Below are positions 17,300 to 25,908 of a DNA stretch of 64,000 nt, piece by piece (positions within the stretch are counted from its first letter, which is position 1; every line of letters starts with the position of its first letter). Location of the stretch: the NCBI RefSeq assembly GCF_001273835.1, contig NZ_JHEI01000133.1:124001-188000 (forward strand), read 5' to 3'. A program made the position numbers and the translations under genes. The stretch comes from Leucobacter celer subsp. astrifaciens (GTDB lineage: Bacteria > Actinomycetota > Actinomycetes > Actinomycetales > Microbacteriaceae). Under the pieces are notes generated by a model, which did not search any database, was not told the DNA's origin, and worked only from the letters and a program-made list of their open reading frames with translations.

Positions 17300-17586
17300 A
17301 ATCTTTCTCCTTTCAAGTCGAAGGCTTCAGAGGAAGCTTTCGAAGAATTTTCTACAGCAAAGCACAAATCGATGAACTTTCGCAAGGGGCGATTCTTCCG
17401 CATGAAACCAACAGAACTGACACCGATGCCCGGGACTCGGCCGGAGTTTCGGGTGGAGAACGTTCCCCTGGAAGCAATCACATCGGCGAACTTTCTTCGA
17501 TTGTGTATTGCAAATCGAAATAATATCCGTCATTGTTGATCGCGAGCCCGATGGGCATATGTGACACACGAGGGAGTGGATGCACC
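17300..17586. promoter_or_regulatory. AT-rich divergent promoter region with an inverted repeat
   Basis: Noncoding DNA of 287 bases between the SDR operon and the FGGY kinase, clearly richer in A/T than its surroundings. TTCGATT at 17496-17502 and AATCGAA at 17513-17519 form a 7-base inverted repeat around a 10-base spacer, a possible operator for rpiR-1 or another regulator. No GGACA-type site is present here, so this pair of units seems separately controlled. Confidence 0.45.
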
Positions 17587-19086
17587 ATGACTGGTCCTTA
17601 CGTCATCGCCTTCGACGCGGGCACGAGCAGTGTTCGCGCCGTGATCGTCGATGAGCGCGGCGAGATCGCCGGGATCGCGCAGCAGGAGATCACCCAGTAC
17701 TACCCGCGATCGGGGTGGGTGGAGCAGGATGCCGTCGAGATCTGGGAGCGCCAGAGGGAAGTCGCTCACCAGGTGCTCGCGGACTCCGGTATTCCCGCCT
17801 CGGCGATCGCCGCGATCGGCGTGGCCAACCAGCGCGAGACGATCGTGGTGTGGGATCGCGCGACAGGCGAGCCGATCCACCGTGCGCTCGTGTGGCAGGA
17901 CGGTCGCACGGCTGCTGAATGCGCCGCGCTGCTGCAAGCCGGGCTTGGAGAACGCGTGCGGCAGCTGACCGGACTGCCGATCGACAAGTACTTCAGCGCC
18001 TCCAAGCTCCGTTGGATCCTCGACAACGTCGAGGGTGCCCGTGCGCGCGCCGAGGCGGGTGAACTCGCGGCCGGGACGATCGACACCTGGCTCGCCTGGA
18101 AGCTGACGGACGGCCGGGCGCACGTCACTGATGCCTCGAACGCTTCGCGGACGCTGCTCTTCGATATCAACGAGTGCGCATGGAGCGAGGAGCTGCTCGA
18201 GCTGTTCGCCATCCCGCGAACCGTGCTGCCAGAAGTGCGCAGCACCAGCGAGGTGTACGGCGCTACCGGTGATGAGGCCGGCTTCGACACCGAGATCCCG
18301 CTCGCGGCGCTCGTGGGCGACCAGCAAGGGGCGCTCTTCGGCCAGGCATGCTTCGACACCGGGTCCGTCAAGGCGACGTACGGCACCGGTGGCTCCGTGG
18401 TGATGAATACCGGCGACGTCCCGACGCCCTCGGAGAGCGGGCTGCTGACGACGATCGGGTGGAAGATCGGCGATCGGGTGACCTATGCGCTGGAGGGACT
18501 GTTGTTCGCCGCAGGCGCTCCTATCCGCTGGTTGCGCGACGAGCTCGGAGTGATCGGCGATGCGGCTGAGAGCGAGCGGGTGGCGGCCGCGGTGCCCGAC
18601 AGCGGGGGCGTCTACTTCGTGCCGGCGTTCTCGGGGCTGTCGTCGCCGCAATGGGATCCGTATGCCCGCGCGCTGATCATCGGCATGTCGCAAGGTACCG
18701 GGCGCGCTCAGATCGTGCGCGCTGCCATTGAATCGATGAGCTATTCCTACCGCGATGTGATCGAGGTCATGGCGAAGGAGTCGGGCGGATCCCTCCCGGA
18801 TCTGCGCGTCGACGGGGGCGCGGCGGTCAACTCGCTGCACCTGCAGTTCCAGGCCGATCAGCTCGGTGTGCCGGTGCGCTGTTCATCGGTGATGGAGGCG
18901 ACGGCGCGCGGTGCTGCGTTCCTGGCGGGCCTCGCCGTCGGCGTCTGGCAGACGGTCGACGAGCTTCGCGGGTTCGTCGACACCGAGCGCGAGTACGAGC
19001 CGATGATGCCAGCGGAAGAGCGCGATGCTCGGTACCGCGGGTGGCTGCGCGCCGTCGAGCGATCACGCGACTGGCTCGAGCACTAG
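17587..19086 (+). CDS. glpK: FGGY-family kinase, glycerol kinase type
   Basis: 499 residues, the normal length of glycerol kinase. DAGTSSVRAVIVD is the N-terminal phosphate loop; RVDGGAAVNSLHLQFQADQL is the FGGY signature. The residues that bind glycerol in E. coli GlpK (Arg84, Glu85, Tyr136, catalytic Asp246) align one position earlier here: Arg83-Glu84 in NQRETIVVW, Tyr135 and Asp245 in VGDQQGALFG. So phosphorylation of glycerol or a close three- or four-carbon polyol is likely. ATG 17587 follows GGGAG. It has no glpF or glpD beside it and sits among polyol dehydrogenases, so a dedicated catabolic role rather than general glycerol metabolism is possible. Confidence 0.82.
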   Translation: MTGPYVIAFDAGTSSVRAVIVDERGEIAGIAQQEITQYYPRSGWVEQDAVEIWERQREVAHQVLADSGIPASAIAAIGVANQRETIVVWDRATGEPIHRALVWQDGRTAAECAALLQAGLGERVRQLTGLPIDKYFSASKLRWILDNVEGARARAEAGELAAGTIDTWLAWKLTDGRAHVTDASNASRTLLFDINECAWSEELLELFAIPRTVLPEVRSTSEVYGATGDEAGFDTEIPLAALVGDQQGALFGQACFDTGSVKATYGTGGSVVMNTGDVPTPSESGLLTTIGWKIGDRVTYALEGLLFAAGAPIRWLRDELGVIGDAAESERVAAAVPDSGGVYFVPAFSGLSSPQWDPYARALIIGMSQGTGRAQIVRAAIESMSYSYRDVIEVMAKESGGSLPDLRVDGGAAVNSLHLQFQADQLGVPVRCSSVMEATARGAAFLAGLAVGVWQTVDELRGFVDTEREYEPMMPAEERDARYRGWLRAVERSRDWLEH

Positions 19087-19153
19087 CGCTCGGTCACGAA
19101 TTCGGGCGGCGGCTTGCCGCGCCGCGCTGGTTCAGGCTATATTCGCATAAAGT

Positions 19154-19166
19154 GGACATGTTGTCT
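19154..19166. promoter_or_regulatory. Operator-like palindrome, site D of the GGACA-N3-TGTCY family
   Basis: GGACATGTTGTCT, 47 bases before the zinc dehydrogenase ATG, with outer symmetry TAAA-n-T on the left and n-TTTA on the right. A TATATT/CATAAA stretch directly upstream is a likely -10 region, so binding here would block initiation. It is the best-conserved site together with site A. Confidence 0.65.
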
Positions 19167-19213
19167 GTTTAGTGCGAAAATCAGGAAGACATATTTTGCA
19201 AAGGAGCAAGTTG

Positions 19214-20260
19214 ATGACTGCAACATCCGCTGAGGAAGCCATGCGGGCTGTCGTGTTCACCGGGGGAGGCGCATGGGGTCTCGAGACCATGCCCCGTCCT
19301 GTTCCCCAGCGCGGAGAGGCCCTCCTTCGCGTCCTGCGCGTCGGTGTCTGCGGCACTGATGAGCACCTGCTCCACGGCGGGTTCATCGCGAAGTTCCCTC
19401 TCGTCCCCGGTCACGAGATCGTCGCGGAGGTCATCGGATACGGCCCCGATACGGACGGGCCCGACACCGGTACTCGAGTCGTCGTCGACCCGACGATCTT
19501 CTGCGGCACCTGCTCGGCCTGCAAGCGCGGACGCCCCGGGTACTGCACGGGCTTCGGATCGCTCGGATGCGATCGCGCCGGCGGCTTTGCGGAGTACCTC
19601 GCTGCCGGGATCGAGAAGCTCTTCCCGATCGGAGACCTCGCCCCCGAGATCGCCGTGCTGACCGAACCGACCGCGTGCGCCATGCACGGCGTCGACGTGC
19701 TCGACCTCGAGCCCGCATCCGACGTGCTGGTGTTCGGCGCGGGTCCCACCGGCCTGATCCTCGCGCAGCTGCTGCGCGTCGCGGGTGCGGCACGCGTCAC
19801 GGTGGCCGCGCCGACGGCCGCGAAGCTCGAGGTCGCACGCGCTCACGGCGCCGCGCACACCGTGCTCATGGACCGCTCGGATCCGGCTGCGGCGGAAGCG
19901 CAGCTGCGAGAGATCGCTCCCGAAGGGTTCGACGCGGTCGTGGAAGCCACTGGCAGCATCTCGGTGCTCGAACTCGCCGTCAGGACGACGCGCACCGGCG
20001 GCACGGTGCTCGTCTACGGTCTGGCGCAGGAAGCGGCGATCGCGGCGATCCGGCCGTACGAGATCTTCAGCCGCGAACTGACGATCCGGGGCTCGTTCGC
20101 GCAGGCGAATTGCATCGGGCGCGCGCTGTTCGCGCTGCAGTCGGGCAGCGTGCGCACCGATGGCATCGTGACGGCCGAGGTCGGCCTCGACGACTTCGGC
20201 GCCGCGCTCGGAAACCTGCACGACTCCGAGCAGATCAAATCGGTGTTCACTCCCGCATAG
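19214..20260 (+). CDS. Zinc-dependent sugar/polyol dehydrogenase (MDR)
   Basis: 348 residues. Catalytic Cys in GVCGTDEHLLHG, GHEIVAEV, full structural-zinc lobe CGTCSACKRGRPGYC, and nucleotide motif VLVFGAGPTGLILAQLLRVA. TEPTACAMHGVD is typical of the arabitol/threonine dehydrogenase branch. AAAGGAG precedes ATG 19214; a more upstream in-frame ATG overlaps the operator region and is not favoured. It is first in the unit with the binding protein, ATPase, permease and ABM genes, so it most likely performs the first oxidation of whatever that importer brings in. Confidence 0.9.
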   Translation: MTATSAEEAMRAVVFTGGGAWGLETMPRPVPQRGEALLRVLRVGVCGTDEHLLHGGFIAKFPLVPGHEIVAEVIGYGPDTDGPDTGTRVVVDPTIFCGTCSACKRGRPGYCTGFGSLGCDRAGGFAEYLAAGIEKLFPIGDLAPEIAVLTEPTACAMHGVDVLDLEPASDVLVFGAGPTGLILAQLLRVAGAARVTVAAPTAAKLEVARAHGAAHTVLMDRSDPAAAEAQLREIAPEGFDAVVEATGSISVLELAVRTTRTGGTVLVYGLAQEAAIAAIRPYEIFSRELTIRGSFAQANCIGRALFALQSGSVRTDGIVTAEVGLDDFGAALGNLHDSEQIKSVFTPA

Positions 20261-20328
20261 ACCACTCACGACACACCGGGGCGAGCACTGCCGCTCGTCC
20301 TTCCACCTCAACACATTTAGGACACACC

Positions 20329-21273
20329 ATGCGAAACAAGACTCTTGCCTCAGCGGCGCTCACGGGCGTCGTCCTCCTCGGCGCGTTCAGCCTCACCGCG
20401 TGTGCGGACGGCGGCGGGTCCGGCGACGACGGCCAGCTCACCGTCGGCGTGACCGTGGCCAACAGCACCAACCCCTTCTTCGTGGCCGAGTCGGAGACCG
20501 CCAAGGAATACGGCGCCGAGCAGGGCCTCAAGGTGCTCTCTCAGGTCGCGAATGAGGATGTGCAGACGCAGTCGAACCAGATCGACCAGTTCGTGACCTC
20601 GGGCGTCGACTTCATCGTGATCGACGCCGCCGACACCGACGGCGTCGGCCCGGCCGTGAAGCGCGCCATCGAGGCCGGTATCCCCGTGATCGGCGTGGAC
20701 AACCAGTCGAAGAACGCATCGGTCAACATCACGACCGACAACACCCAGGCCGGGGAGATCTCCTGCCAGTCGCTCGCCGAGCAGCTCGACGGCACGGGCA
20801 AGATCGCGATCCTCAACGGCACCCCGGTCTCTGCAGTCGACGACCGGGTCGCCGGATGCAAGGAAGCGCTCAAGGCCTTCCCCGGCATCGAGATCGTCGC
20901 CGACCAACGAGGAGAGAACAGCCGCGACGCGGCACTGCCGCTCGCGACCGACATCCTCACGGCCAACCCGGACCTCGACGGATTCTTCGCGATCAACGAC
21001 CCCTCCGCCGTGGGCGTGATGCTCGCCGCGAAGCAGAAGGGCTCGGACATCATCATCACCTCGGTCGACGGTGCTGCCTCCGCCACCGACGTGATCGCCG
21101 ACAACGGCATGATCACCGCGACGTCGGCCCAGGATCCCGCAGAGCTCATGCGCCGGGCGATCGATACCGGCATGGAACTCGCGAAGGGCGGGAAGCCCGC
21201 AGAGACCCTGATCCTCGTTCCCACCACCCTCGTCGACGCGTCGAACGTCGCAGAGTACACGCCTTGGGGCTGA
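20329..21273 (+). CDS. Sugar ABC transporter substrate-binding lipoprotein (RbsB type), system 1
   Basis: 314 residues. A lipoprotein signal peptide ends in a SLTAC lipobox (Cys about 28), so the protein is anchored outside the membrane. The mature part is a peripla-BP-4 sugar binder: VGVTVANSTNPFFVAESE, then FVTSGVDFIVIDAADTD, IPVIGVDNQ, and NPDLDGFFAINDPSAVG, matching the ribose/AI-2 binding family. ATG 20329 is 68 bases after the dehydrogenase. It delivers a monosaccharide or polyol to the ATPase/permease genes that follow. The exact ligand is unknown. Confidence 0.92.
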   Translation: MRNKTLASAALTGVVLLGAFSLTACADGGGSGDDGQLTVGVTVANSTNPFFVAESETAKEYGAEQGLKVLSQVANEDVQTQSNQIDQFVTSGVDFIVIDAADTDGVGPAVKRAIEAGIPVIGVDNQSKNASVNITTDNTQAGEISCQSLAEQLDGTGKIAILNGTPVSAVDDRVAGCKEALKAFPGIEIVADQRGENSRDAALPLATDILTANPDLDGFFAINDPSAVGVMLAAKQKGSDIIITSVDGAASATDVIADNGMITATSAQDPAELMRRAIDTGMELAKGGKPAETLILVPTTLVDASNVAEYTPWG

Positions 21274-21280
21274 ACCGACC

Positions 21281-22798
21281 ATGACATCGAATGAGTCGCA
21301 CCCCGTTGTCGCCTCGCTGAGGTCGGTGACCAAATCCTTCGAGGGGACGACGGTCGTGCGCGACGTCGACCTGGACTTTCGAGCCGGCGAGGTGCACATC
21401 CTCGCCGGCGAGAACGGCGCCGGGAAGTCGACGCTCACGAAACTGCTCGCGGGGATCCACCAGCCCGACAGCGGTTGGGTGGAGATCGGCGGCCGGCGAG
21501 GCCCGTACGATGTCAAATCCGCGAACGCAGCCGGGGTGACGATCGTGCATCAGGAGCTCCTGATCGCTCCGAACCTCACCGTCGCCGACAACCTGGCCAT
21601 GGGGCGCGAGCATCGCACCGCACTCGGGCTGCTCGACCGGGCGGTCACCGCCGAGCGGGCGCGCGAGCAGCTCGACCTGGTCGGAGCCGAGTTCTCGGTG
21701 CACGCCCGGGCCGACGAACTCACGGTCGCGGAGCATCAGCTGATCGAGATCGCCCGTGCGCTCGCGCAGAAGCCGAAGATCCTGATCCTCGACGAGCCCA
21801 CGTCGGCCCTCTCGGCCACCGAGACGGAGCGCCTGCTGCGGATCGTGAAGGAGCTGAGGGACGCCGGCACCGCGATCATCTACATCACGCATCGCATGGA
21901 CGAGATCGAGCAGATCGCCGACGTGGTGACGGTGATGCGCGACGGCGAGCACATCGCCACGTTGGACCGGGCCGAGGCCACCCCCGAGACGATCGTCCTG
22001 CGCATGGTCGGTCGCAAGATCGAATCCCTGTTCGCGACCGATCGGCCCGAACCGGGGGAGACGGTGCTGAGAGTAGAAGGCCTGGAGGGCGGCAACGGCA
22101 TCGGCCCGATCGATCTCGAGGTGCGTGCCGGCGAGGTCGTCGGGATCGGTGGCCTCATCGGGTCGGGGCGCAGCGAGTTCCTGCGCCTGATCTTCGGCGC
22201 GGATCGCGCGACCGGTGGAACGGTCACGGTCGACGGGGTGCCGCTGAAGAAGCACTCGCCGGGCGCGTCCATCCGCATGGGGATCGCCATGCTCCCCGAG
22301 AGTCGCAAGACCCAGGGCCTCGTACTGGAGCAGTCGATCACGTCGAACGTGGTTCTCGCGGACCTTCCCGACATGGCCACCGGCGGTATCATCCTGCCGG
22401 CGACCATGCGCAAGGTCGCGGCGAAGGCCCGGGACCGGCTCAAGATCAAGAACGCATCGCTGAACCAGAACGTCGTCGCGCTGTCGGGTGGCAACCAGCA
22501 GAAGGTGCTGTTCGCGAAGTGGCTCGAGACGAAACCGCGCGTGCTCATCCTCGACGAGCCGACGCGAGGCGTCGACGTCGGCGCGAAGGCCGATATCTAC
22601 CAGATCATCAACCAGTGCGCGCAGGAGGGCGTCGCCGTGCTGGTCGTATCCTCCGAGCTCCCGGAGCTGATCGGTCTGAGCGACCGCGTGCACGTCATGC
22701 GCGACGGCAAGCTCGTCGCCGAACTGCCCGTCGAGAACCTCGGCGAAGAAACCATCATGGCGCACGCCTTCGGCCTCGCGCCCGAGACGACCCCATAA
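21281..22798 (+). CDS. Sugar ABC transporter ATP-binding protein (RbsA type, two NBDs), system 1
   Basis: 505 residues with two nucleotide-binding domains, the standard CUT2 layout. The first NBD has Walker A GENGAGKST (about 47), LTVAEHQLIEIARAL as a divergent signature, and Walker B ILILDEPTSAL. The second has the usual degenerate P-loop GLIGSGRSE, signature LSGGNQQKV and Walker B VLILDEPTRG. It powers import with the permease 15 bases downstream. Spacing to the binding protein is 7 bases, so the genes are one operon. Confidence 0.93.
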   Translation: MTSNESHPVVASLRSVTKSFEGTTVVRDVDLDFRAGEVHILAGENGAGKSTLTKLLAGIHQPDSGWVEIGGRRGPYDVKSANAAGVTIVHQELLIAPNLTVADNLAMGREHRTALGLLDRAVTAERAREQLDLVGAEFSVHARADELTVAEHQLIEIARALAQKPKILILDEPTSALSATETERLLRIVKELRDAGTAIIYITHRMDEIEQIADVVTVMRDGEHIATLDRAEATPETIVLRMVGRKIESLFATDRPEPGETVLRVEGLEGGNGIGPIDLEVRAGEVVGIGGLIGSGRSEFLRLIFGADRATGGTVTVDGVPLKKHSPGASIRMGIAMLPESRKTQGLVLEQSITSNVVLADLPDMATGGIILPATMRKVAAKARDRLKIKNASLNQNVVALSGGNQQKVLFAKWLETKPRVLILDEPTRGVDVGAKADIYQIINQCAQEGVAVLVVSSELPELIGLSDRVHVMRDGKLVAELPVENLGEETIMAHAFGLAPETTP

Positions 22799-22813
22799 CC
22801 ACGGAGTTACACC

Positions 22814-23815
22814 ATGAGTATCATCGAACACGCACCTCGGGCCGCTCAGCGGCCGGCGGAGAAGACTCCGTCGAGATTCGGCTCGCTCACCCGCAGCGGC
22901 GTACTGGGCATCCTGGTCGCACTGGTGGTGCTGATCGTGGTGATGGCGATCATCGCCCCCTATTTCGGCACCACGCGCAACCTGCTCGAGGTCGTCCGCC
23001 AGGTCTCGGCCATCGCGATCCTGGCGGCGGGCGGCACCTTCGTCATCCTGACGGCGGGCATCGACCTGTCCGTGGGCTCGGCGCTCGGCGTGACGGCGAT
23101 GGCCGCGATCGTGATGGCGAACAGCGGTGCTCCGTGGATCGTCTCGATCCTCGCCGCACTGCTCGTCGGAGCCGTCATCGGTGCGATCAACGGCGTGTTC
23201 ATCGCCAGGTTCGCGCTCCCGGCCTTCATCGTCACGCTCGCCGCGCTGACCTATCTCAGAGGGATCGTGTACGTCGGTACCGGTGGCACGACGCTCGTGC
23301 CGCCGTCGGTCGATTTCGCCTGGATCGGACAGGGACAGCTGTTCGGGATTCCCGTCGCGGCGATCGTGATGGTGGTCGTCTACATCATCGGCTGGTTCCT
23401 GCTCGAGCGCACGGTCTTCGGGCGCCACGTCTACACGATCGGCGGGAATGAGGAGGCAGCGCGACTGAGCGGCATACCGGTGCGTCGCGTGATCTTCACG
23501 GTGTACGTGATCGCCGGTCTCTGCGCGGGCATCGCCGGGCTGATCGTGTCCGCACGCCTCGAGAGCGCGGTTCCTGATCTCGGCACCGGCTACGAGCTCG
23601 ACGCGATCGCTGCGATCGTACTCGGCGGCACCTCTCTGATGGGTGGCCGGGGTTCGCTCGTGGGCACGCTCATCGGCGCGCTGTTCATCGCGGTGCTGTC
23701 GAATGGCATGACCCTCCTGAACGTGGAGTCCTTCTACCAGCAGATCATCAAGGGCGCTGTCATCCTGCTCGCCGTGCTCATCGACACGCTGCGCCGCAAG
23801 GGCGCGAAGTCCTGA
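22814..23815 (+). CDS. Sugar ABC transporter permease (RbsC type), system 1
   Basis: 333 residues, about 8-10 hydrophobic segments. Family landmarks: AAGGTFVILTAGIDLSVGSA, IGAINGVFIARFALPAFIVT, FGRHVYTIGGNEEAARLSGI, and ELDAIAAIVLGGTSLMGGRG, all diagnostic of CUT2 permeases. The N-terminus is a charged cytoplasmic tail of about 30 residues. GGAG precedes ATG 22814. It forms the homodimeric membrane channel of system 1. Confidence 0.93.
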   Translation: MSIIEHAPRAAQRPAEKTPSRFGSLTRSGVLGILVALVVLIVVMAIIAPYFGTTRNLLEVVRQVSAIAILAAGGTFVILTAGIDLSVGSALGVTAMAAIVMANSGAPWIVSILAALLVGAVIGAINGVFIARFALPAFIVTLAALTYLRGIVYVGTGGTTLVPPSVDFAWIGQGQLFGIPVAAIVMVVVYIIGWFLLERTVFGRHVYTIGGNEEAARLSGIPVRRVIFTVYVIAGLCAGIAGLIVSARLESAVPDLGTGYELDAIAAIVLGGTSLMGGRGSLVGTLIGALFIAVLSNGMTLLNVESFYQQIIKGAVILLAVLIDTLRRKGAKS

Positions 23816-23834
23816 CCGAAAGGAAGTATCCGAC

Positions 23835-24149
23835 ATGTCGAAACCGCTGATCGTCGTCGTGCGATTGAAACCGCGCGCGGGCGCTGAGGAAGCGCTGCTC
23901 GAGGTCTTCCGGCACTTCTCTCCAGGAGTCTTCCGCGAGCGCGGGTGCGAGAAGTTCGCCCTCCATCGCGGCGATGAGGCCTGGATGGTCGTCGAGCGCT
24001 GGGGGAGTCGCGAGATCTGGGAGGAGCATCTGGCACAGCCGGAGAACGCTGAGCTCAACGCCGCGCTCACGCCGCTGCTCGCCGAGCCCGCGGACGTCTG
24101 GGACGTGAGTCCGATCGAGATCGAGGATCCGGTGAAGTCGCTGCTCTGA
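23835..24149 (+). CDS. ABM-superfamily small protein (quinol monooxygenase / LsrG-like)
   Basis: 104 residues with the dimeric ferredoxin-like ABM fold: PLIVVVRLKPRAGAEEALLE, then RERGCEKFALHRGDEAWMVV and ERWGSREIWEEHL. The Trp and 'ehl' positions match the family. It follows the permease by 19 bases with a strong AAAGGAAG site and ends the operon. ABM proteins include monooxygenases, but in the AI-2 (Lsr) system the ABM protein LsrG is an isomerase of a phosphorylated ketone, and that system likewise pairs an RbsABC-type importer with an FGGY kinase. An isomerase role on a pathway intermediate is therefore plausible but unproven. Confidence 0.75.
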   Translation: MSKPLIVVVRLKPRAGAEEALLEVFRHFSPGVFRERGCEKFALHRGDEAWMVVERWGSREIWEEHLAQPENAELNAALTPLLAEPADVWDVSPIEIEDPVKSLL

Positions 24150-24163
24150 TCCTCGTCGGCTGG

Positions 24164-24207
24164 ATTGCCGGTGCCCGCGAACACCGTTTCGCTCGGGCAC
24201 CGGCAAT
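24164..24207 (+). terminator. Hairpin terminator after ABC operon 1
   Basis: attgccggtgcccg at 24164-24177 pairs perfectly with cgggcaccggcaat at 24194-24207 (14 bp, 16-base loop), followed by a T-rich ttcgtgttt. It separates the two importer operons. Confidence 0.75.
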
Positions 24208-24280
24208 TTCGTGTTTCCAAGGGCCCTCGCCGATGAGGGATGGCGATCTTCGCGAGATCGAATCGTAATTATTGTTAAAT

Positions 24281-24293
24281 GGACATTTCGTCC
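24281..24293. promoter_or_regulatory. Operator-like palindrome, site E of the GGACA-N3-TGTCY family
   Basis: GGACATTTCGTCC, 58 bases before the ATPase gene of importer 2, with GTTAAAT abutting on the left as in site A. One central mismatch from TGTCY. Confidence 0.6.
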
Positions 24294-24351
24294 GTGTTGT
24301 GATTAATTGTTCTTGTAACAGTTCGTTTGAGCCGCGAAGGGGCGGGATGCA

Positions 24352-25908
24352 ATGGCGCAGAGTAACCATCCGGGAACGGTCGATGGCGCACCGGGATCGG
24401 ACGGTCGGATCGTGTTCGAGGCTCGCGAGGTCAGCCGGAGCTACCCCGGAGTGCAGGCGCTCGACGGCGTCACGCTGAGCGGCCGAGGAGGCAGGGTGCT
24501 CGCGATCTGCGGGGCCAACGGCGCCGGCAAATCGACGCTCGCCAAGATCCTCGCGGGCATCGAGTCCCCGAGCTCCGGCAGCGTCCGTGTCGTGGACTCC
24601 GAGGTCGAGATCGACTCCCCGGCGTCGGCATTCGATGCGGGTGTGCTGCTCATGCATCAGGAGCCCGTGCTCATCTACACGTTCACCGTCGAGGAGAACG
24701 TGATGCTCAGAGGCCTATCGGGTGCCGACGGCAATCGGCCGTGGCGCACCGTGCCGAAGCCGGACCGCGCGAAGGTGCGTGAGGCGCTCGCTGCGGTGGG
24801 TATGGGCGACGTGTCGCTGACGCGACGGGCGGGCACTCTGGGTCCGGGCCAACGGCAGATGCTCGCTCTGAGTCGGGCCCTGCTCCAACCGCACCGGGTA
24901 CTGCTGCTCGATGAGACCACCGCCTCGAGTACCGAGGAGCACTTCAAGGACGTGCAGGCCCTCGTCGAACGGGAGAAGGCCGCGGGGGTCGCAGTCGTGT
25001 TCGTGTCGCATCGCATGCCCGAGGTGTTCGCGCTCGCCGACGACATCGCAGTGCTCCGAGGCGGGCGGCTCATCGAAGTCGTCGACGCGAAGTCGACCGA
25101 CAAGGACGAGGTGCTCTCGCTGATGATCGGCGAGGCCGTCGCGGCCCTCGAGCCGCCGAGCTACGACGCTCCGTCGGGTGCGGTTCCCCGGGTGCAGGTG
25201 TCGGGATGGAGCGCTGGATCGGCTCGTAACATCTCCTTCGATATCGGAGCGGGCGAGGTGCTCGGAGTCTACGGACTGGTCGGCAGCGGCCGAAGCTCGG
25301 TCGCGCGTTCCCTCACCGGGCACCAGGCTTCGTCCGGAGGGACGCTGCAGCTCGACGGCGAGGTGCTGGCGCCCGACACCGTAAAGCGCGCGCTTCGCGC
25401 GGGCATCGTGTACGTACCGGAGGACCGGAAGAAGGAGGGGTTCATCCCCGACTTCTCGAACGGTCAGAACCTCACACTCGCAACGCTGGGCAAGAACAGC
25501 CGAGGGGGCGTGCTGAGCCTCGCCAAGGAGCGCGCCCGCGTTCGCGATCTGATCTCGAAGTACCAGGTCAAGGGTGGAGCCGCGACATACACGCGCTCCC
25601 TCTCCGGCGGTAACCAGCAGAAGGTCTGCATCGCCAAATGGATGGAGGCGGAGCCCGACCTGGTGGTGCTCGACGAACCCACGAAGGGCATCGACGTGGG
25701 CGCCCGTATGAACATCTACGAGATCATCCGCGATCTCGCAGCGCAGGGAAAGTCAGTGCTGGTGATCACCAGCGAGGCCGAGGAGGCGCTGATGCTCTGC
25801 AACCGGGTCGCTGTGCTGCGAGACGGAGAACTGGTCGCCGAATACTCGACGGCCGATGCCACGACCGATGATTTGATCCGAGCCTCGCTCGGGGGAGAGA
25901 CCGCATGA
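24352..25908 (+). CDS. Sugar ABC transporter ATP-binding protein (two NBDs), system 2
   Basis: 518 residues. The first NBD has Walker A GANGAGKST, but its ABC signature reads LGPGQRQM instead of LSGGQ, and Walker B is VLLLDETTASS. The second has the degenerate P-loop GLVGSGRSS, signature LSGGNQQKV and Walker B LVVLDEPTKG. An extra N-terminal tail of about 20 residues precedes the usual start. Unlike system 1, the order is ATPase, permease, binding protein. It overlaps the permease gene by 4 bases. The two transporters are clearly different in sequence, so they likely carry different ligands. Confidence 0.9.
   Translation: MAQSNHPGTVDGAPGSDGRIVFEAREVSRSYPGVQALDGVTLSGRGGRVLAICGANGAGKSTLAKILAGIESPSSGSVRVVDSEVEIDSPASAFDAGVLLMHQEPVLIYTFTVEENVMLRGLSGADGNRPWRTVPKPDRAKVREALAAVGMGDVSLTRRAGTLGPGQRQMLALSRALLQPHRVLLLDETTASSTEEHFKDVQALVEREKAAGVAVVFVSHRMPEVFALADDIAVLRGGRLIEVVDAKSTDKDEVLSLMIGEAVAALEPPSYDAPSGAVPRVQVSGWSAGSARNISFDIGAGEVLGVYGLVGSGRSSVARSLTGHQASSGGTLQLDGEVLAPDTVKRALRAGIVYVPEDRKKEGFIPDFSNGQNLTLATLGKNSRGGVLSLAKERARVRDLISKYQVKGGAATYTRSLSGGNQQKVCIAKWMEAEPDLVVLDEPTKGIDVGARMNIYEIIRDLAAQGKSVLVITSEAEEALMLCNRVAVLRDGELVAEYSTADATTDDLIRASLGGETA

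Noticed and set aside
21146..24220. A minus-strand open frame of 1,024 codons across the importer 1 genes
   Set aside because: It is antisense to three clear RbsABC-type genes, has a composition rich in Arg, Asp and His, matches no family and has no ribosome site. Long false frames are normal in this high-GC DNA.
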